Counted from the stretch's first letter, positions 1 through 6,957 are shown. The stretch: DNA of 6,957 nt from Deltaproteobacteria bacterium (GCA_019312985.1 JAFDCC010000019.1:1-6957); one strand, 5' to 3'. Program-made: numbers and translations. The notes: generated from the sequence alone by a model not told the origin.

Positions 1-906
1 GCAGCCCTCCGGGATGTCGAGGCTGAAGAGGCGGCTCTCGGTAATGCCGCCTTCTGCCGCGAGCCGGTTGTCGGCACTGATCCTGAAGCCGTTTACCGGG
101 TAATCCTCACACAGTGGGCACTGGTAGACCCGGCCGTTGGGAAAGATGAAGTAGTTCTCCGCCACCCGGCCGGCGCATGCGAATTCCTCCCCCGGCTCCA
201 GGTAAACCTTCGGGAAGGTGACCGTTATGCCGCTGCCGGCCGCATCAGCCGCCACCGCCGGAATTACCGTCAGCCACTCCTCCGGGGCCAGCTGCCAGTC
301 TGTTGCCCCGGTTTTTGCCGTTTTCCCCCTGATGCCGATAACCTGGATAAAAAAGCGCTTGACGCCCCACTCTGCCAGCAGGGGCACCATTTTGTGGAGG
401 TGGCCGATGTTGTACCTGCTTACCGTGTAGATAAGGCTGACGTTGAATCCCGCCGCCACGGCGGCCTTGAGGTTTGCGGAGCAGGTTGCAAAGACGCCGG
501 CGCCGCGGAGCATGTCGTTGACGGCCGGGTCAGGGCCGTCGAGGCTGAAGCTCAAAAAGTCAAGCTCGGCCGGCGTCACCTGGTTCAGGAAGTCATGGAG
601 AAGAAAGCCGTTGGTGTCCACCGTGACGGAACCATAGCCCGTGTTTTTGGCATACCTGACGGCGGCGGGGAGATCCGGGTGCAGGGTCGGTTCGCCGCCG
701 AGAAAGATCACGTTGGTCTCTCTGTCTTCGTTTTTGAAGAGTGTCAGCCAGTTTTTCAGGTTTTCTTTTGACACGGGACCGGTGCCGTGCTGGTCTGTGT
801 TGATGTAGCAGTGGCGGCACGAGAGGTTGCAACCGGTGAGGATGTGAAAGAAAACATTGCGCTCACCTTGCTTGAAACCAACGGTCTTTGCCCGCGGCCG
901 GCTCAT
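1..906 (-). CDS. Radical SAM protein with SPASM-type auxiliary cluster region (C-terminus cut off by window edge)
   Basis: Partial: 302 residues are visible and no stop codon occurs before the left edge. The radical SAM core opens with CNLSCRHC (Cys26, Cys30, Cys33), the CX3CX2C ligands of the AdoMet-binding 4Fe-4S cluster, and continues with GGEP at 70-73, the AdoMet-contacting motif. Near the visible end come Cys244, Cys263 and Cys266, spaced C-X13-G-X4-C-X2-C, which matches the first half of a SPASM domain. A further Cys is residue 302. SPASM enzymes use extra Fe-S clusters and often modify peptides or proteins, but some act on other substrates, so the substrate is unknown. The ATG at 906-904 overlaps the stop of the upstream deaminase gene (ATGA), and GGAG at 918-915 lies 8 bases before it, so translation is probably coupled. 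The fold assignment is firm; the specific function is not recognised. Confidence 0.9.
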   Translation of the reverse strand, partial: MSRPRAKTVGFKQGERNVFFHILTGCNLSCRHCYINTDQHGTGPVSKENLKNWLTLFKNEDRETNVIFLGGEPTLHPDLPAAVRYAKNTGYGSVTVDTNGFLLHDFLNQVTPAELDFLSFSLDGPDPAVNDMLRGAGVFATCSANLKAAVAAGFNVSLIYTVSRYNIGHLHKMVPLLAEWGVKRFFIQVIGIRGKTAKTGATDWQLAPEEWLTVIPAVAADAAGSGITVTFPKVYLEPGEEFACAGRVAENYFIFPNGRVYQCPLCEDYPVNGFRISADNRLAAEGGITESRLFSLDIPEGC

Positions 907-1427
907 TGGTCGTTCTCCGCCGCGATCTGCGCCAGGGTGTAGCGGGCCAGGGGGCTGTCCTGCCAGTAGGTATTTTCCTGGTCGGCAAAAAAGAGCCGGA
1001 AAAGCTCGAGGCTCTCCCGCCGCAGGACGTGCGGCGTGACGGAAACGTCCATTTCGCGGTAGAGGGGCGCGAGTTCCGCGAGGAGCAGGGAGGTGCCGCC
1101 GCCCATGATATCCTCGTAACCGTAGACGATGGTGCGGATGCCATTCAAGAGCAGGGTGACGTAGCACATGAGGCAGGGCTCCATGGTGGAGTAAACGACA
1201 ACCCTGGAGCGCTCGAGTTCCGGCTGGTAAACGAAAAGCTTTCGCAGTGCCGTGATTTCGGCATGGTCCAGTTCGTTTCCATGGGGCGGCCGGGAATTCA
1301 TCCTCCTGCCCCTGCTGACGATTTCCCCGTCGTGCACCATGACACAGCCAACCGGGAATTCGCCGGCAATGAGGGCCTGGCCCGCTTCCTCCAGCGCCTC
1401 TTTCATGAACCTCTCGTGGCTTCCCAT
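903..1427 (-). CDS. Zinc-dependent nucleoside/nucleobase deaminase (CDA/TadA-like fold)
   Basis: The protein has 174 residues, close to the usual length for this fold. HAE at 55-57 supplies a zinc ligand (His55) and the proton-shuttling Glu57. EPCLMC at 83-88 supplies the other two ligands, Cys85 and Cys88. FPVGCVMV (24-31) and Asn44 match the N-terminal substrate-side elements of TadA and guanine deaminases. The region after the PCxxC motif departs from true tRNA adenosine-34 deaminases: the usual GA after PCxMC and the K-x-G...GS stretch are replaced by YVTLLLNG and a Gly-rich MGGG. I therefore call a hydrolytic deaminase of a purine or pyrimidine base/nucleoside rather than TadA; the exact substrate cannot be read from sequence. 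Met1 fits the family N-terminus although its ribosome site is weak; Met8 is a less likely start. It is first of two genes, overlapping the downstream radical SAM gene by 4 bases. Confidence 0.88.
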   Translation of the reverse strand: MGSHERFMKEALEEAGQALIAGEFPVGCVMVHDGEIVSRGRRMNSRPPHGNELDHAEITALRKLFVYQPELERSRVVVYSTMEPCLMCYVTLLLNGIRTIVYGYEDIMGGGTSLLLAELAPLYREMDVSVTPHVLRRESLELFRLFFADQENTYWQDSPLARYTLAQIAAENDQ

Positions 1428-1482
1428 TTAAACCATGCCTGCCAGTTCTCTTTCACAAGCCCCGCCGCATTCTTTTATTGCG

Positions 1483-1510
1483 TCGGCAGCAGGAGTTGCA
1501 ATACTATACT
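1483..1510 (+). promoter_or_regulatory. Candidate sigma70-type promoter for the plus-strand kinase operon
   Basis: A good -10 box, TATACT (1505-1510, 5 of 6 to consensus), follows a weak -35, TCGGCA (1483-1488, 4 of 6), at 16 bases. The predicted leader to the ATG at 1610 is about 90 bases. The same AT-rich patch read on the minus strand gives TATAGT (1508-1503), which could serve the deaminase operon, but no convincing -35 accompanies it. It lies in the only non-coding DNA available to both divergent operons. Confidence 0.3.
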
Positions 1511-1520
1511 TGTTCAACAA
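1510..1520. repeat. Short palindrome TTGTTCAACAA in the divergent spacer
   Basis: Two 5-base arms, TTGTT and AACAA, flank a single central base, directly overlapping the end of the candidate -10 element. Size and location suit a small operator shared by the two divergent operons, but only one copy is seen and no regulator gene is present in the window, so chance is a real possibility. Confidence 0.3.
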
Positions 1521-1609
1521 TACGGTAACGCATTCAAACCATTTACACTAAAATCGTGCAAATGCAAACAAATGAAGGGAAAGGGGCCGGCTGAAGGCAG
1601 GGAGAGGCT

Positions 1610-2728
1610 ATGAAGAGCGCCATGCGGGCCGCCGAAAATTTTGCGCCGGCCGGCACTGCCGTTGCCGGAGTGGCGAAACACGGCCGCGGCATCGTGCATG
1701 AGACCTTTCTGGTAACCCTGGACGGCGGCAACGGGCGATTTATCCTGCAGCGTCTCAACAGCCGCGTATTCCCCGACCCGGCCGCGCTCATGAAGAACAT
1801 GGAGCATGTCTGCCGCCACCTCCGGGAGAGACTCGGGGCTGCTTCCGGGGAGATTGCAAGGGAGTGGCGGGTGGTGCGGCTTCTCCCCGCCCGGGACAAC
1901 ACCTTGTTTTTTCGTGATCGCCAAGGCGCCTTCTGGCGGGCCCTGAGCTTTATCGACGGGGCTGTGCCCCTTGAGCAGGTAAAAAACTCCGCCGATGCCC
2001 GGGAGGCGGGGCGGGCCCTCGGTATTTTTCACTGGCTTGTCAGTGATATCAATCCGGCGGCGCTCCGGGTGGCCCTCCCCGGCTTTCATGATGTGGCGCA
2101 GTACCTTCAACACTATGATGCAGTGCAGGCAATGGATACGGGCGGAGGCGGAGAAAGCTTCTGCCGCCGGTTCATCGGCGCCAGGCGGCAGTGGGCTCCG
2201 GTGCTCGAGAATGGCCTCCGGGCCGGCCGGCTGCAGGTCCGGGTCATTCACGGCGACGCCAAGATAAACAACGTTATGGTCAGCAGCGAGACGGGCAGGG
2301 CGGTCAGCATGATAGACCTGGACACGGTCATGGCCGGCCCGGTTCACTTTGATATCGGCGACTGCCTGCGGTCCTGTTGCAATACCGGCAGTGAGGAGGA
2401 AGAAGACCCGTCCCAGGTGCGTTTTGATCTTGACCGGTGCTGGGCGGCCCTTTCAGGCTACGTGGAAGCGGCGCACCGGTTCCTGACTGATGCGGACTAC
2501 GATTTTTTCTTTGCGGCGGTGCGGCGGATTCCCTTTGAACTGGGACTCCGCTTTTATACCGATTATCTTGAAGGTGATGTCTACTTCAAGGTGCAGCACC
2601 CGGGCCAGAACCTGGCGCGGGCCCTGGTTCAGTTCAAACTGACGGAGAGCATCGAAGCGCAGGAAAGGGAGATCAGGAAACTGATAAAGGAGTGCCGCGC
2701 CCGTTATGGCCCCGGCCGTTCCCGCTGA
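1610..2728 (+). CDS. APH-fold phosphotransferase, N-acetylhexosamine 1-kinase (NahK)-like
   Basis: The protein has 372 residues, similar to NahK at about 360. An N-terminal lobe segment, FILQRLN at 44-50 followed by VF and an LMKN stretch, is the pattern typical of NahK-type kinases. The catalytic loop HGDAKINN (214-221) is the Brenner motif, with Asp216 the likely catalytic base and Asn221 a metal ligand. IDLDTVMAG (235-243) carries the metal-binding Asp236, and D248/D251 follow in the FDIGD segment. The family transfers phosphate from a nucleotide to a small hydroxylated substrate; NahK itself makes N-acetylhexosamine 1-phosphate. Substrate choice here is inference, since no sugar-pathway genes adjoin. 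The start is chosen for AGGGAGAGG just upstream (GGAG core 5 bases from ATG); Met5 is a weaker alternative. First gene of a three-gene run, 23 bases before the SagB-like gene. The cytoplasmic location follows from the lack of signal or membrane segments. Confidence 0.85.
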   Translation: MKSAMRAAENFAPAGTAVAGVAKHGRGIVHETFLVTLDGGNGRFILQRLNSRVFPDPAALMKNMEHVCRHLRERLGAASGEIAREWRVVRLLPARDNTLFFRDRQGAFWRALSFIDGAVPLEQVKNSADAREAGRALGIFHWLVSDINPAALRVALPGFHDVAQYLQHYDAVQAMDTGGGGESFCRRFIGARRQWAPVLENGLRAGRLQVRVIHGDAKINNVMVSSETGRAVSMIDLDTVMAGPVHFDIGDCLRSCCNTGSEEEEDPSQVRFDLDRCWAALSGYVEAAHRFLTDADYDFFFAAVRRIPFELGLRFYTDYLEGDVYFKVQHPGQNLARALVQFKLTESIEAQEREIRKLIKECRARYGPGRSR

Positions 2729-2733
2729 AGAAA

Positions 2734-2742
2734 AGGAGGAGG
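2734..2742 (+). promoter_or_regulatory. Strong Shine-Dalgarno that fixes the start of the SagB-like gene
   Basis: AGGAGGAGG ends 9 bases before the ATG at 2752. It lies in the 23-base gap after the kinase stop codon. It favours that ATG over an upstream in-frame GTG at 2692, which would add 20 Arg/Pro-rich residues and overlap the kinase gene. Confidence 0.85.
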
Positions 2743-2751
2743 AAGGCAACC

Positions 2752-3486
2752 ATGGACGACCTGATAAAATCTCTCGGCTACCGCTACCTGCAGGAGACAA
2801 AGTTCGACGCGCAGACCCTTGGACGGACACCCCGCCTGGCCATAGCGCCGGCGCCCCCTTTTAAACGGTATGCCGAGGCGGTCACGCTGCCGCTGCCCAC
2901 GGACTGGGTTATGGAAAAGAGCCTGCATGAGACCCTGCAGTACAGGCGGTCGAGAAGGCGCTACGGAGAGGGGCCGCTTTCACTGGAACACCTCGCCATG
3001 CTGCTTTGGGCCAGCCAGGGAATAAGCGGCCGGAGCGGCAATTTCTTTTTCAGGACCGCCCCCTCGGCCGGCGCCCTCTACCCGGTGGAAACCTACCTGT
3101 CGGTCCGGGATGTTGAGGCGGTGCCCGCAGGGGTGTACCATTTTCAGCCGGCGGAATTTGTCCTGGAGCGACTGCAGGAGGGCTTTAGCGGCGACAAGGT
3201 GGCCGCCGCCGCCCTGGGGCAGCATTTTCTGGCCGAAGCCGGCGTAGTTTTCATCTGGTCTGCCCTGCTGCGCCGCAACTTTTCCAAGTACGGCCACCGG
3301 GGGCTGCGCTATGTCATGATGGATGCGGGGCACATCTGCCAGAACCTGCTCCTGGCTGCCGAGGGGCTCGGGCTGGGCGCCTGCCCGGTGGCGGCCTTTT
3401 ATGATGACCAACTCAACGACCTGCTCGACCTTGACGGCCGGGAGGAATCCGTTATCTACCTGGCTGGAGTCGGCCTGAAAGAATAA
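2752..3486 (+). CDS. SagB/ThcOx-family nitroreductase (FMN-dependent oxidoreductase)
   Basis: The protein has 244 residues, about the size of a single nitroreductase domain of this type. Visible family marks are YRRSRRRYG (64-72), the Arg/Ser segment expected to hold the FMN phosphate; RTAPSAGALYPVE (101-113), the diagnostic loop of SagB-type enzymes; KYGHRGLRY (179-187) and the following DAGH (191-194); and GLGLGACPV (205-213). Lys179-Tyr180 coincides with the Lys-Tyr pair reported as catalytic in azoline dehydrogenases. SagB members dehydrogenate azolines in peptide natural products, but many stand-alone homologues have no known substrate. No cyclodehydratase (YcaO), E1-like protein or precursor peptide is in the window, so a RiPP role is not supported here. 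It sits between the kinase and the PEP synthase regulator with gaps of 23 and 29 bases, suggesting one transcript. Family call firm, substrate unknown. Confidence 0.9.
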   Translation: MDDLIKSLGYRYLQETKFDAQTLGRTPRLAIAPAPPFKRYAEAVTLPLPTDWVMEKSLHETLQYRRSRRRYGEGPLSLEHLAMLLWASQGISGRSGNFFFRTAPSAGALYPVETYLSVRDVEAVPAGVYHFQPAEFVLERLQEGFSGDKVAAAALGQHFLAEAGVVFIWSALLRRNFSKYGHRGLRYVMMDAGHICQNLLLAAEGLGLGACPVAAFYDDQLNDLLDLDGREESVIYLAGVGLKE

Positions 3487-3515
3487 CAGCTGCAGCACGC
3501 AAGGAGAGCTAAAGC

Positions 3516-4334
3516 ATGTGGAGTTCAAAGGATATTTACTATATCTCGGACAGTACCGGCATCCTGGTCACCAACCTTGGTCAGGCCCTTATCTGCCAGT
3601 TTCCCGAGGTAAACTTCTACGAGGAGAAGTTTCCCTTCATCCGCACGGTTGCCGAGGCGAAAAAGACCATGGACCACATCATGAGTCAGTCCGGGGGCCG
3701 GCGGCCGATAATCTTTAGTACCATCCTCGATCCGGAGGTTCGGGCTGTCTTCGATTCGCCTGAGGTGGAGTACTTCGAGGCGTACGGCCTCTTTCTTGAG
3801 CGGCTGGAGAACTGCCTCGAAACCCGGGGCGTGCGGGAACCAGGCTTTGCCCGGCACCCGACCGATGTCACGATGAACAGACGGGTTGAGGCGATCCATT
3901 ACTGCCTGGCCCACGATGACGGCACCAAGGTCAGCGAGTACGACGAGGCCGACGTCATCCTGCTGGGCGTTTCCCGTTCCGGCAAGACGCCTGTTTCCGT
4001 ATTCCTGGCGACCCAGATGGGGCTGAAGTCCGCCAATTTCCCCCTGACGGCCGAGTACCTGAGCAGCTACCGGCTGCCGGAAGTGATCCGGCAGAACCAG
4101 GGCAGGGTGGTCGCCCTGACAACATCGCCGGAACTGCTCCGCTCCGCGAGGGAAAAAAGGTACCCCGGCAGCAGGTATGCCAGGTACGCCACCTGTGTCG
4201 AAGAAATCAAGCAGGCCGAGCAGCTTTACCTGAAGTCCCATATCCCCATCGTTTCCTCGGCCGGCAAGTCCATCGAGGAGACTGCCACCCAAGTCATGCA
4301 GGAACTCGGGATCTCCAAAAAGAATATTCTCTGA
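3516..4334 (+). CDS. ppsR: Kinase/pyrophosphorylase, PEP synthase or PPDK regulatory protein (DUF299)
   Basis: The protein has 272 residues, the usual length for the family. These bifunctional enzymes inactivate PEP synthase or pyruvate phosphate dikinase by ADP-dependent threonine phosphorylation and reactivate it by phosphate-dependent dephosphorylation that releases pyrophosphate. Sequence marks are YYISDSTG (8-15) at the N-terminus, HPTDVTMNRRVEAIHYCLAH with DDG after it (114-136), the P-loop-like GVSRSGKTP (151-159), and the C-terminal YPGSRYARYA (216-225) and SSAGKSIEETA (247-257) segments. The YISD start and the QFP that follows (28-30) look closer to the PEP synthase (PpsR) branch than to the PPDK branch, but I hold that loosely. 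The target gene is not adjacent. AAGGAGAG at 3501-3508 with 7 bases to ATG makes the start secure. It is the last gene of the three-gene run and converges on tatC. Confidence 0.93.
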   Translation: MWSSKDIYYISDSTGILVTNLGQALICQFPEVNFYEEKFPFIRTVAEAKKTMDHIMSQSGGRRPIIFSTILDPEVRAVFDSPEVEYFEAYGLFLERLENCLETRGVREPGFARHPTDVTMNRRVEAIHYCLAHDDGTKVSEYDEADVILLGVSRSGKTPVSVFLATQMGLKSANFPLTAEYLSSYRLPEVIRQNQGRVVALTTSPELLRSAREKRYPGSRYARYATCVEEIKQAEQLYLKSHIPIVSSAGKSIEETATQVMQELGISKKNIL

Positions 4335-4404
4335 TCCAGGCGAGAGGATAGTGCCGCTGGACCGGGGCGGCTGCGGCGACTACAACGGGGCGCATCAGTA
4401 TAAA

Positions 4405-5142
4405 TCAGGCCCCGTCCGCCGGGGAATCGTCCCCGGAGGGTTTTCCGGCAAAAAGCCTGCTGATAAGGACACCGCACTCATAGAGGCCGAAGAGCGGCAG
4501 GCAGAGAAGGACGGCTGCGGTAAGGTCGCCGGCGGCAAGCAGGACAGCGAGAAGCAGGATGACGAGGTAGAAATACTTGCGGTTTGCTGCGAAATAGCCC
4601 CGGCCGACCCAGCGGACCCTGACCGCCACTACCATCAGAAAAGGGATTTCAAAGGCGAGGCCTAATGCCAGCGAGGTCCGGGCCACGAAGGTGAGGTAAC
4701 CGGAAAGCTTTGGCAGGGGGGTGAGCTGCGGGTTGGCGAACCCCATGAAAAAATGGAGGACCCGGGGCAGGACGATAAAAAAGGCGAATCCGGCGCCTGC
4801 GGTAAAAAGCAGGGTGGCCCAGAAGACGACGGTGAGGACGGTTTTTTTCTCGCCGGCGTGCAGTCCCGGCGCGGTAAACATCCAGATCTCGTAGAGGAGG
4901 ACGGGAACGCTGAGGGTGAGGCCGGAAAGAAGAGAGAGTTTCAGGTAGGTGATGAAGGCTTCCGGCAGGCTGGTGTAGACGAGCTTGATAAGATCCGGGG
5001 AGGCGAGGAAGAGAGGCGTCATGAAAAAGCGGGCAATCTGCTCGGCAAAAACATAGGACAGCGCCCCAAAGAGAACTACCGATACCAGCGAGACAATGAG
5101 CCTCTGCCGCAACTCTTTCAGGTGGGCCGGGCTGGTGCTCAT
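4405..5142 (-). CDS. tatC: Sec-independent (twin-arginine) protein translocase subunit TatC
   Basis: The protein has 245 residues with six hydrophobic segments, as expected for TatC, the inner-membrane receptor that binds twin-arginine signal peptides of folded cargo. HLKELR (7-12) carries Glu10; numbering runs 5 below E. coli TatC throughout, so Glu10 matches E15, Pro43 matches P48, Glu98 in [10 protein letters not shown] (91-100) matches E103, and FEIP (164-167) matches the E170 region. One oddity: the usual TPPD before transmembrane segment six (E. coli T208-D211) reads AAGD here (203-206), so only the Asp is kept. The short C-terminal tail is acidic and Gly/Pro-rich. The ATG overlaps the tatB stop codon as ATGA, and the local ribosome site (GGAAGAA) is weak and distant, so translation is likely coupled to tatB. 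No clear terminator lies in the 70 bases between its stop and the convergent ppsR. Confidence 0.95.
   Translation of the reverse strand: MSTSPAHLKELRQRLIVSLVSVVLFGALSYVFAEQIARFFMTPLFLASPDLIKLVYTSLPEAFITYLKLSLLSGLTLSVPVLLYEIWMFTAPGLHAGEKKTVLTVVFWATLLFTAGAGFAFFIVLPRVLHFFMGFANPQLTPLPKLSGYLTFVARTSLALGLAFEIPFLMVVAVRVRWVGRGYFAANRKYFYLVILLLAVLLAAGDLTAAVLLCLPLFGLYECGVLISRLFAGKPSGDDSPADGA
4419..4444 (+). terminator. Possible intrinsic terminator for the kinase-SagB-ppsR transcript, inside the 3' end of tatC
   Basis: A perfect 7-base-pair stem, CCGGGGA (4419-4425) and TCCCCGG (4430-4436), closes a 4-base ATCG loop. It is followed on the plus strand by AGGG and then four T residues. The T run is short and displaced, so termination may be weak. 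It also encodes part of the tatC C-terminal tail on the other strand. Confidence 0.4.
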
Positions 5143-5525
5143 GAAGTGCCCGTTTCTTCCGGCCTGCCAGCTTCTTTCCCGCTCGGCGGGGTGTTCTCAA
5201 CCTCTTCAGGCCCAGCCTCCGTTTCCTGCCCCGGCCGTATCTCCTCGAAATGGTCCGTGACAGGATTTTCCGGCATGGCACCTTCGGGCAGGCTTTTGTA
5301 AGCCTCCAGGAGTGTATCGGGATGTTCCGCCAAATCCTCCCGCTTCCAGGACGACTGCTCCCCGGTTTCCTCTTCAAAGCTTTCCCTGAGGCCGGCGGCC
5401 GCCTTTTTAAGCTCAACAACGCCCTTGCCGAGGGCCTTTGCCAGTTCCGGAAGTTTTTCCGGTCCTACGACAATGAGGGCCACGGCCATTATCAGGAGCA
5501 GTTCTGGTAGTCCGATGCCAAACAT
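5139..5525 (-). CDS. tatB: Twin-arginine translocase subunit TatB (TatA/B family)
   Basis: The protein has 128 residues. It starts [11 protein letters not shown], with one N-terminal membrane helix (about residues 5-20), a Gly21-Pro22 hinge, an amphipathic helix (about 23-55, [14 protein letters not shown] onward) and a long acidic, Pro-rich disordered tail. Glu8 in the membrane helix and the G-P hinge are TatB hallmarks; TatA usually has a Gln at position 8. TatB works with TatC in the signal-peptide receptor complex. An open frame extends upstream to 5633, but the Met at 5525 is the correct start because it begins the family motif exactly and because the promoter lies inside the would-be extension. 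No TatA is present in the window, so TatA is encoded elsewhere or this protein serves both roles. No Shine-Dalgarno is evident before the ATG. The gene overlaps tatC by 4 bases. Confidence 0.92.
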   Translation of the reverse strand: MFGIGLPELLLIMAVALIVVGPEKLPELAKALGKGVVELKKAAAGLRESFEEETGEQSSWKREDLAEHPDTLLEAYKSLPEGAMPENPVTDHFEEIRPGQETEAGPEEVENTPPSGKEAGRPEETGTS

Positions 5526-5535
5526 AAACTGGGTA

Positions 5536-5551
5536 CCCGCAATGAGGCGGG
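5536..5551 (-). repeat. Hairpin in the tatB leader
   Basis: On the transcript, CCCGC (5551-5547), a 6-base CTCATT loop and GCGGG (5540-5536) form a 5-base-pair GC stem. It ends 10 bases before the tatB ATG and overlaps a GGGTACCC palindrome (5531-5538). It sits where a ribosome binding site should be and could influence tatB translation. A stem this short can arise by chance in GC-rich DNA. Confidence 0.35.
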
Positions 5552-5583
5552 AACGGTAAAGGGTTGCGGTCAATACAGAGCGC

Positions 5584-5612
5584 AATCTACGGTATTTAAA
5601 AAGGGGTGTCAA
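5584..5612 (-). promoter_or_regulatory. Sigma70-type promoter for tatB-tatC
   Basis: Read on the minus strand, a perfect -35 TTGACA (5612-5607) is followed after exactly 17 bases by -10 TAGATT (5589-5584, 4 of 6 to consensus). Transcription would begin near 5577, giving a leader of about 50 bases before tatB. The AT-rich spacer supports the call. Confidence 0.7.
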
Positions 5613-5641
5613 GAATCTGTGCGGCCCGGCCAACGGTCCGA

Positions 5642-6957
<1,316 letters not shown>

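Noticed and set aside
1435..1551. Small 38-residue plus-strand frame in the divergent spacer, considered as a precursor or leader peptide
   Set aside because: It has no Shine-Dalgarno, begins only 8 bases from the divergent deaminase start, and spans the presumed promoter region.
888..1613. Plus-strand open frame of 241 codons across the deaminase gene and spacer
   Set aside because: It overlaps the strongly supported deaminase in antisense and continues through a promoter-like spacer; no domain is seen. Its last 14 codons (from ATG 1572) could mimic a leader peptide whose stop overlaps the kinase start as ATGA, but there is no ribosome site before that ATG.
2692..2751. Upstream GTG start for the SagB-like gene
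   Set aside because: It would add a low-complexity basic stretch overlapping the kinase gene; the AGGAGGAGG site clearly serves ATG 2752.
1..3486. Radical SAM/SPASM plus SagB-like genes as a RiPP biosynthetic cluster
   Set aside because: The two are on opposite strands in different operons, and no precursor peptide, YcaO, recognition element, protease or exporter is present in the window.
3525..4292. Minus-strand open frame of 255 codons opposite ppsR
   Set aside because: It is a mirror frame of a clearly conserved gene with no ribosome site or family motif of its own.
4353..4372. GCCGC...GCGGC inverted repeat between ppsR and tatC as a terminator
   Set aside because: The stem is 5 base pairs with a 9-base loop and no T run follows on either strand.
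5526..5633. N-terminal extension of tatB by 36 residues
   Set aside because: The extension is not part of the TatB family, and the best promoter lies within it, so the true start is the Met at 5525.

Overview
The window is GC-rich, densely coded bacterial chromosome with almost no spare DNA. It carries seven protein genes, two of them cut by the window edges. I see no mobile element, CRISPR array, tRNA or rRNA. The gene types (a radical SAM/SPASM enzyme, a SagB-like flavoenzyme, a PEP synthase/PPDK regulator, TatBC and PurA) and the protein style suggest an anaerobic or metabolically versatile Gram-negative, possibly of the former Deltaproteobacteria (Desulfobacterota). That placement is an inference from gene content, not a phylogenetic result.

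Left part (1-1427, minus strand): a two-gene operon. A zinc-dependent nucleoside/nucleobase deaminase-fold protein is followed by a radical SAM protein with a SPASM-type auxiliary-cluster region that runs off the left edge. The two share a 4-base ATGA overlap.

Middle (1610-4334, plus strand): a tight three-gene run with gaps of 23 and 29 bases. It encodes an APH-fold small-molecule kinase of the N-acetylhexosamine 1-kinase-like type, a stand-alone SagB/ThcOx-family nitroreductase, and a DUF299 kinase/pyrophosphorylase (PpsR/PDRP family) that would control PEP synthase or pyruvate phosphate dikinase. A 182-base divergent spacer with a candidate promoter and a small palindrome separates this run from the left operon.

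Right part (4405-6957): convergent to the previous run is a minus-strand tatB-tatC pair, also coupled by an ATGA overlap. Its good sigma70-type promoter stands back-to-back with a promoter for purA (adenylosuccinate synthetase), which reads out of the right edge.

Most of the window is housekeeping. The points most worth a second look are the translationally coupled deaminase plus radical SAM/SPASM pair, the SagB-like oxidoreductase co-transcribed with two phosphotransfer proteins but with no RiPP partners, and a TatC that has lost the usual TPPD motif in its last periplasmic segment. I found no clear evidence of a wholly new system.
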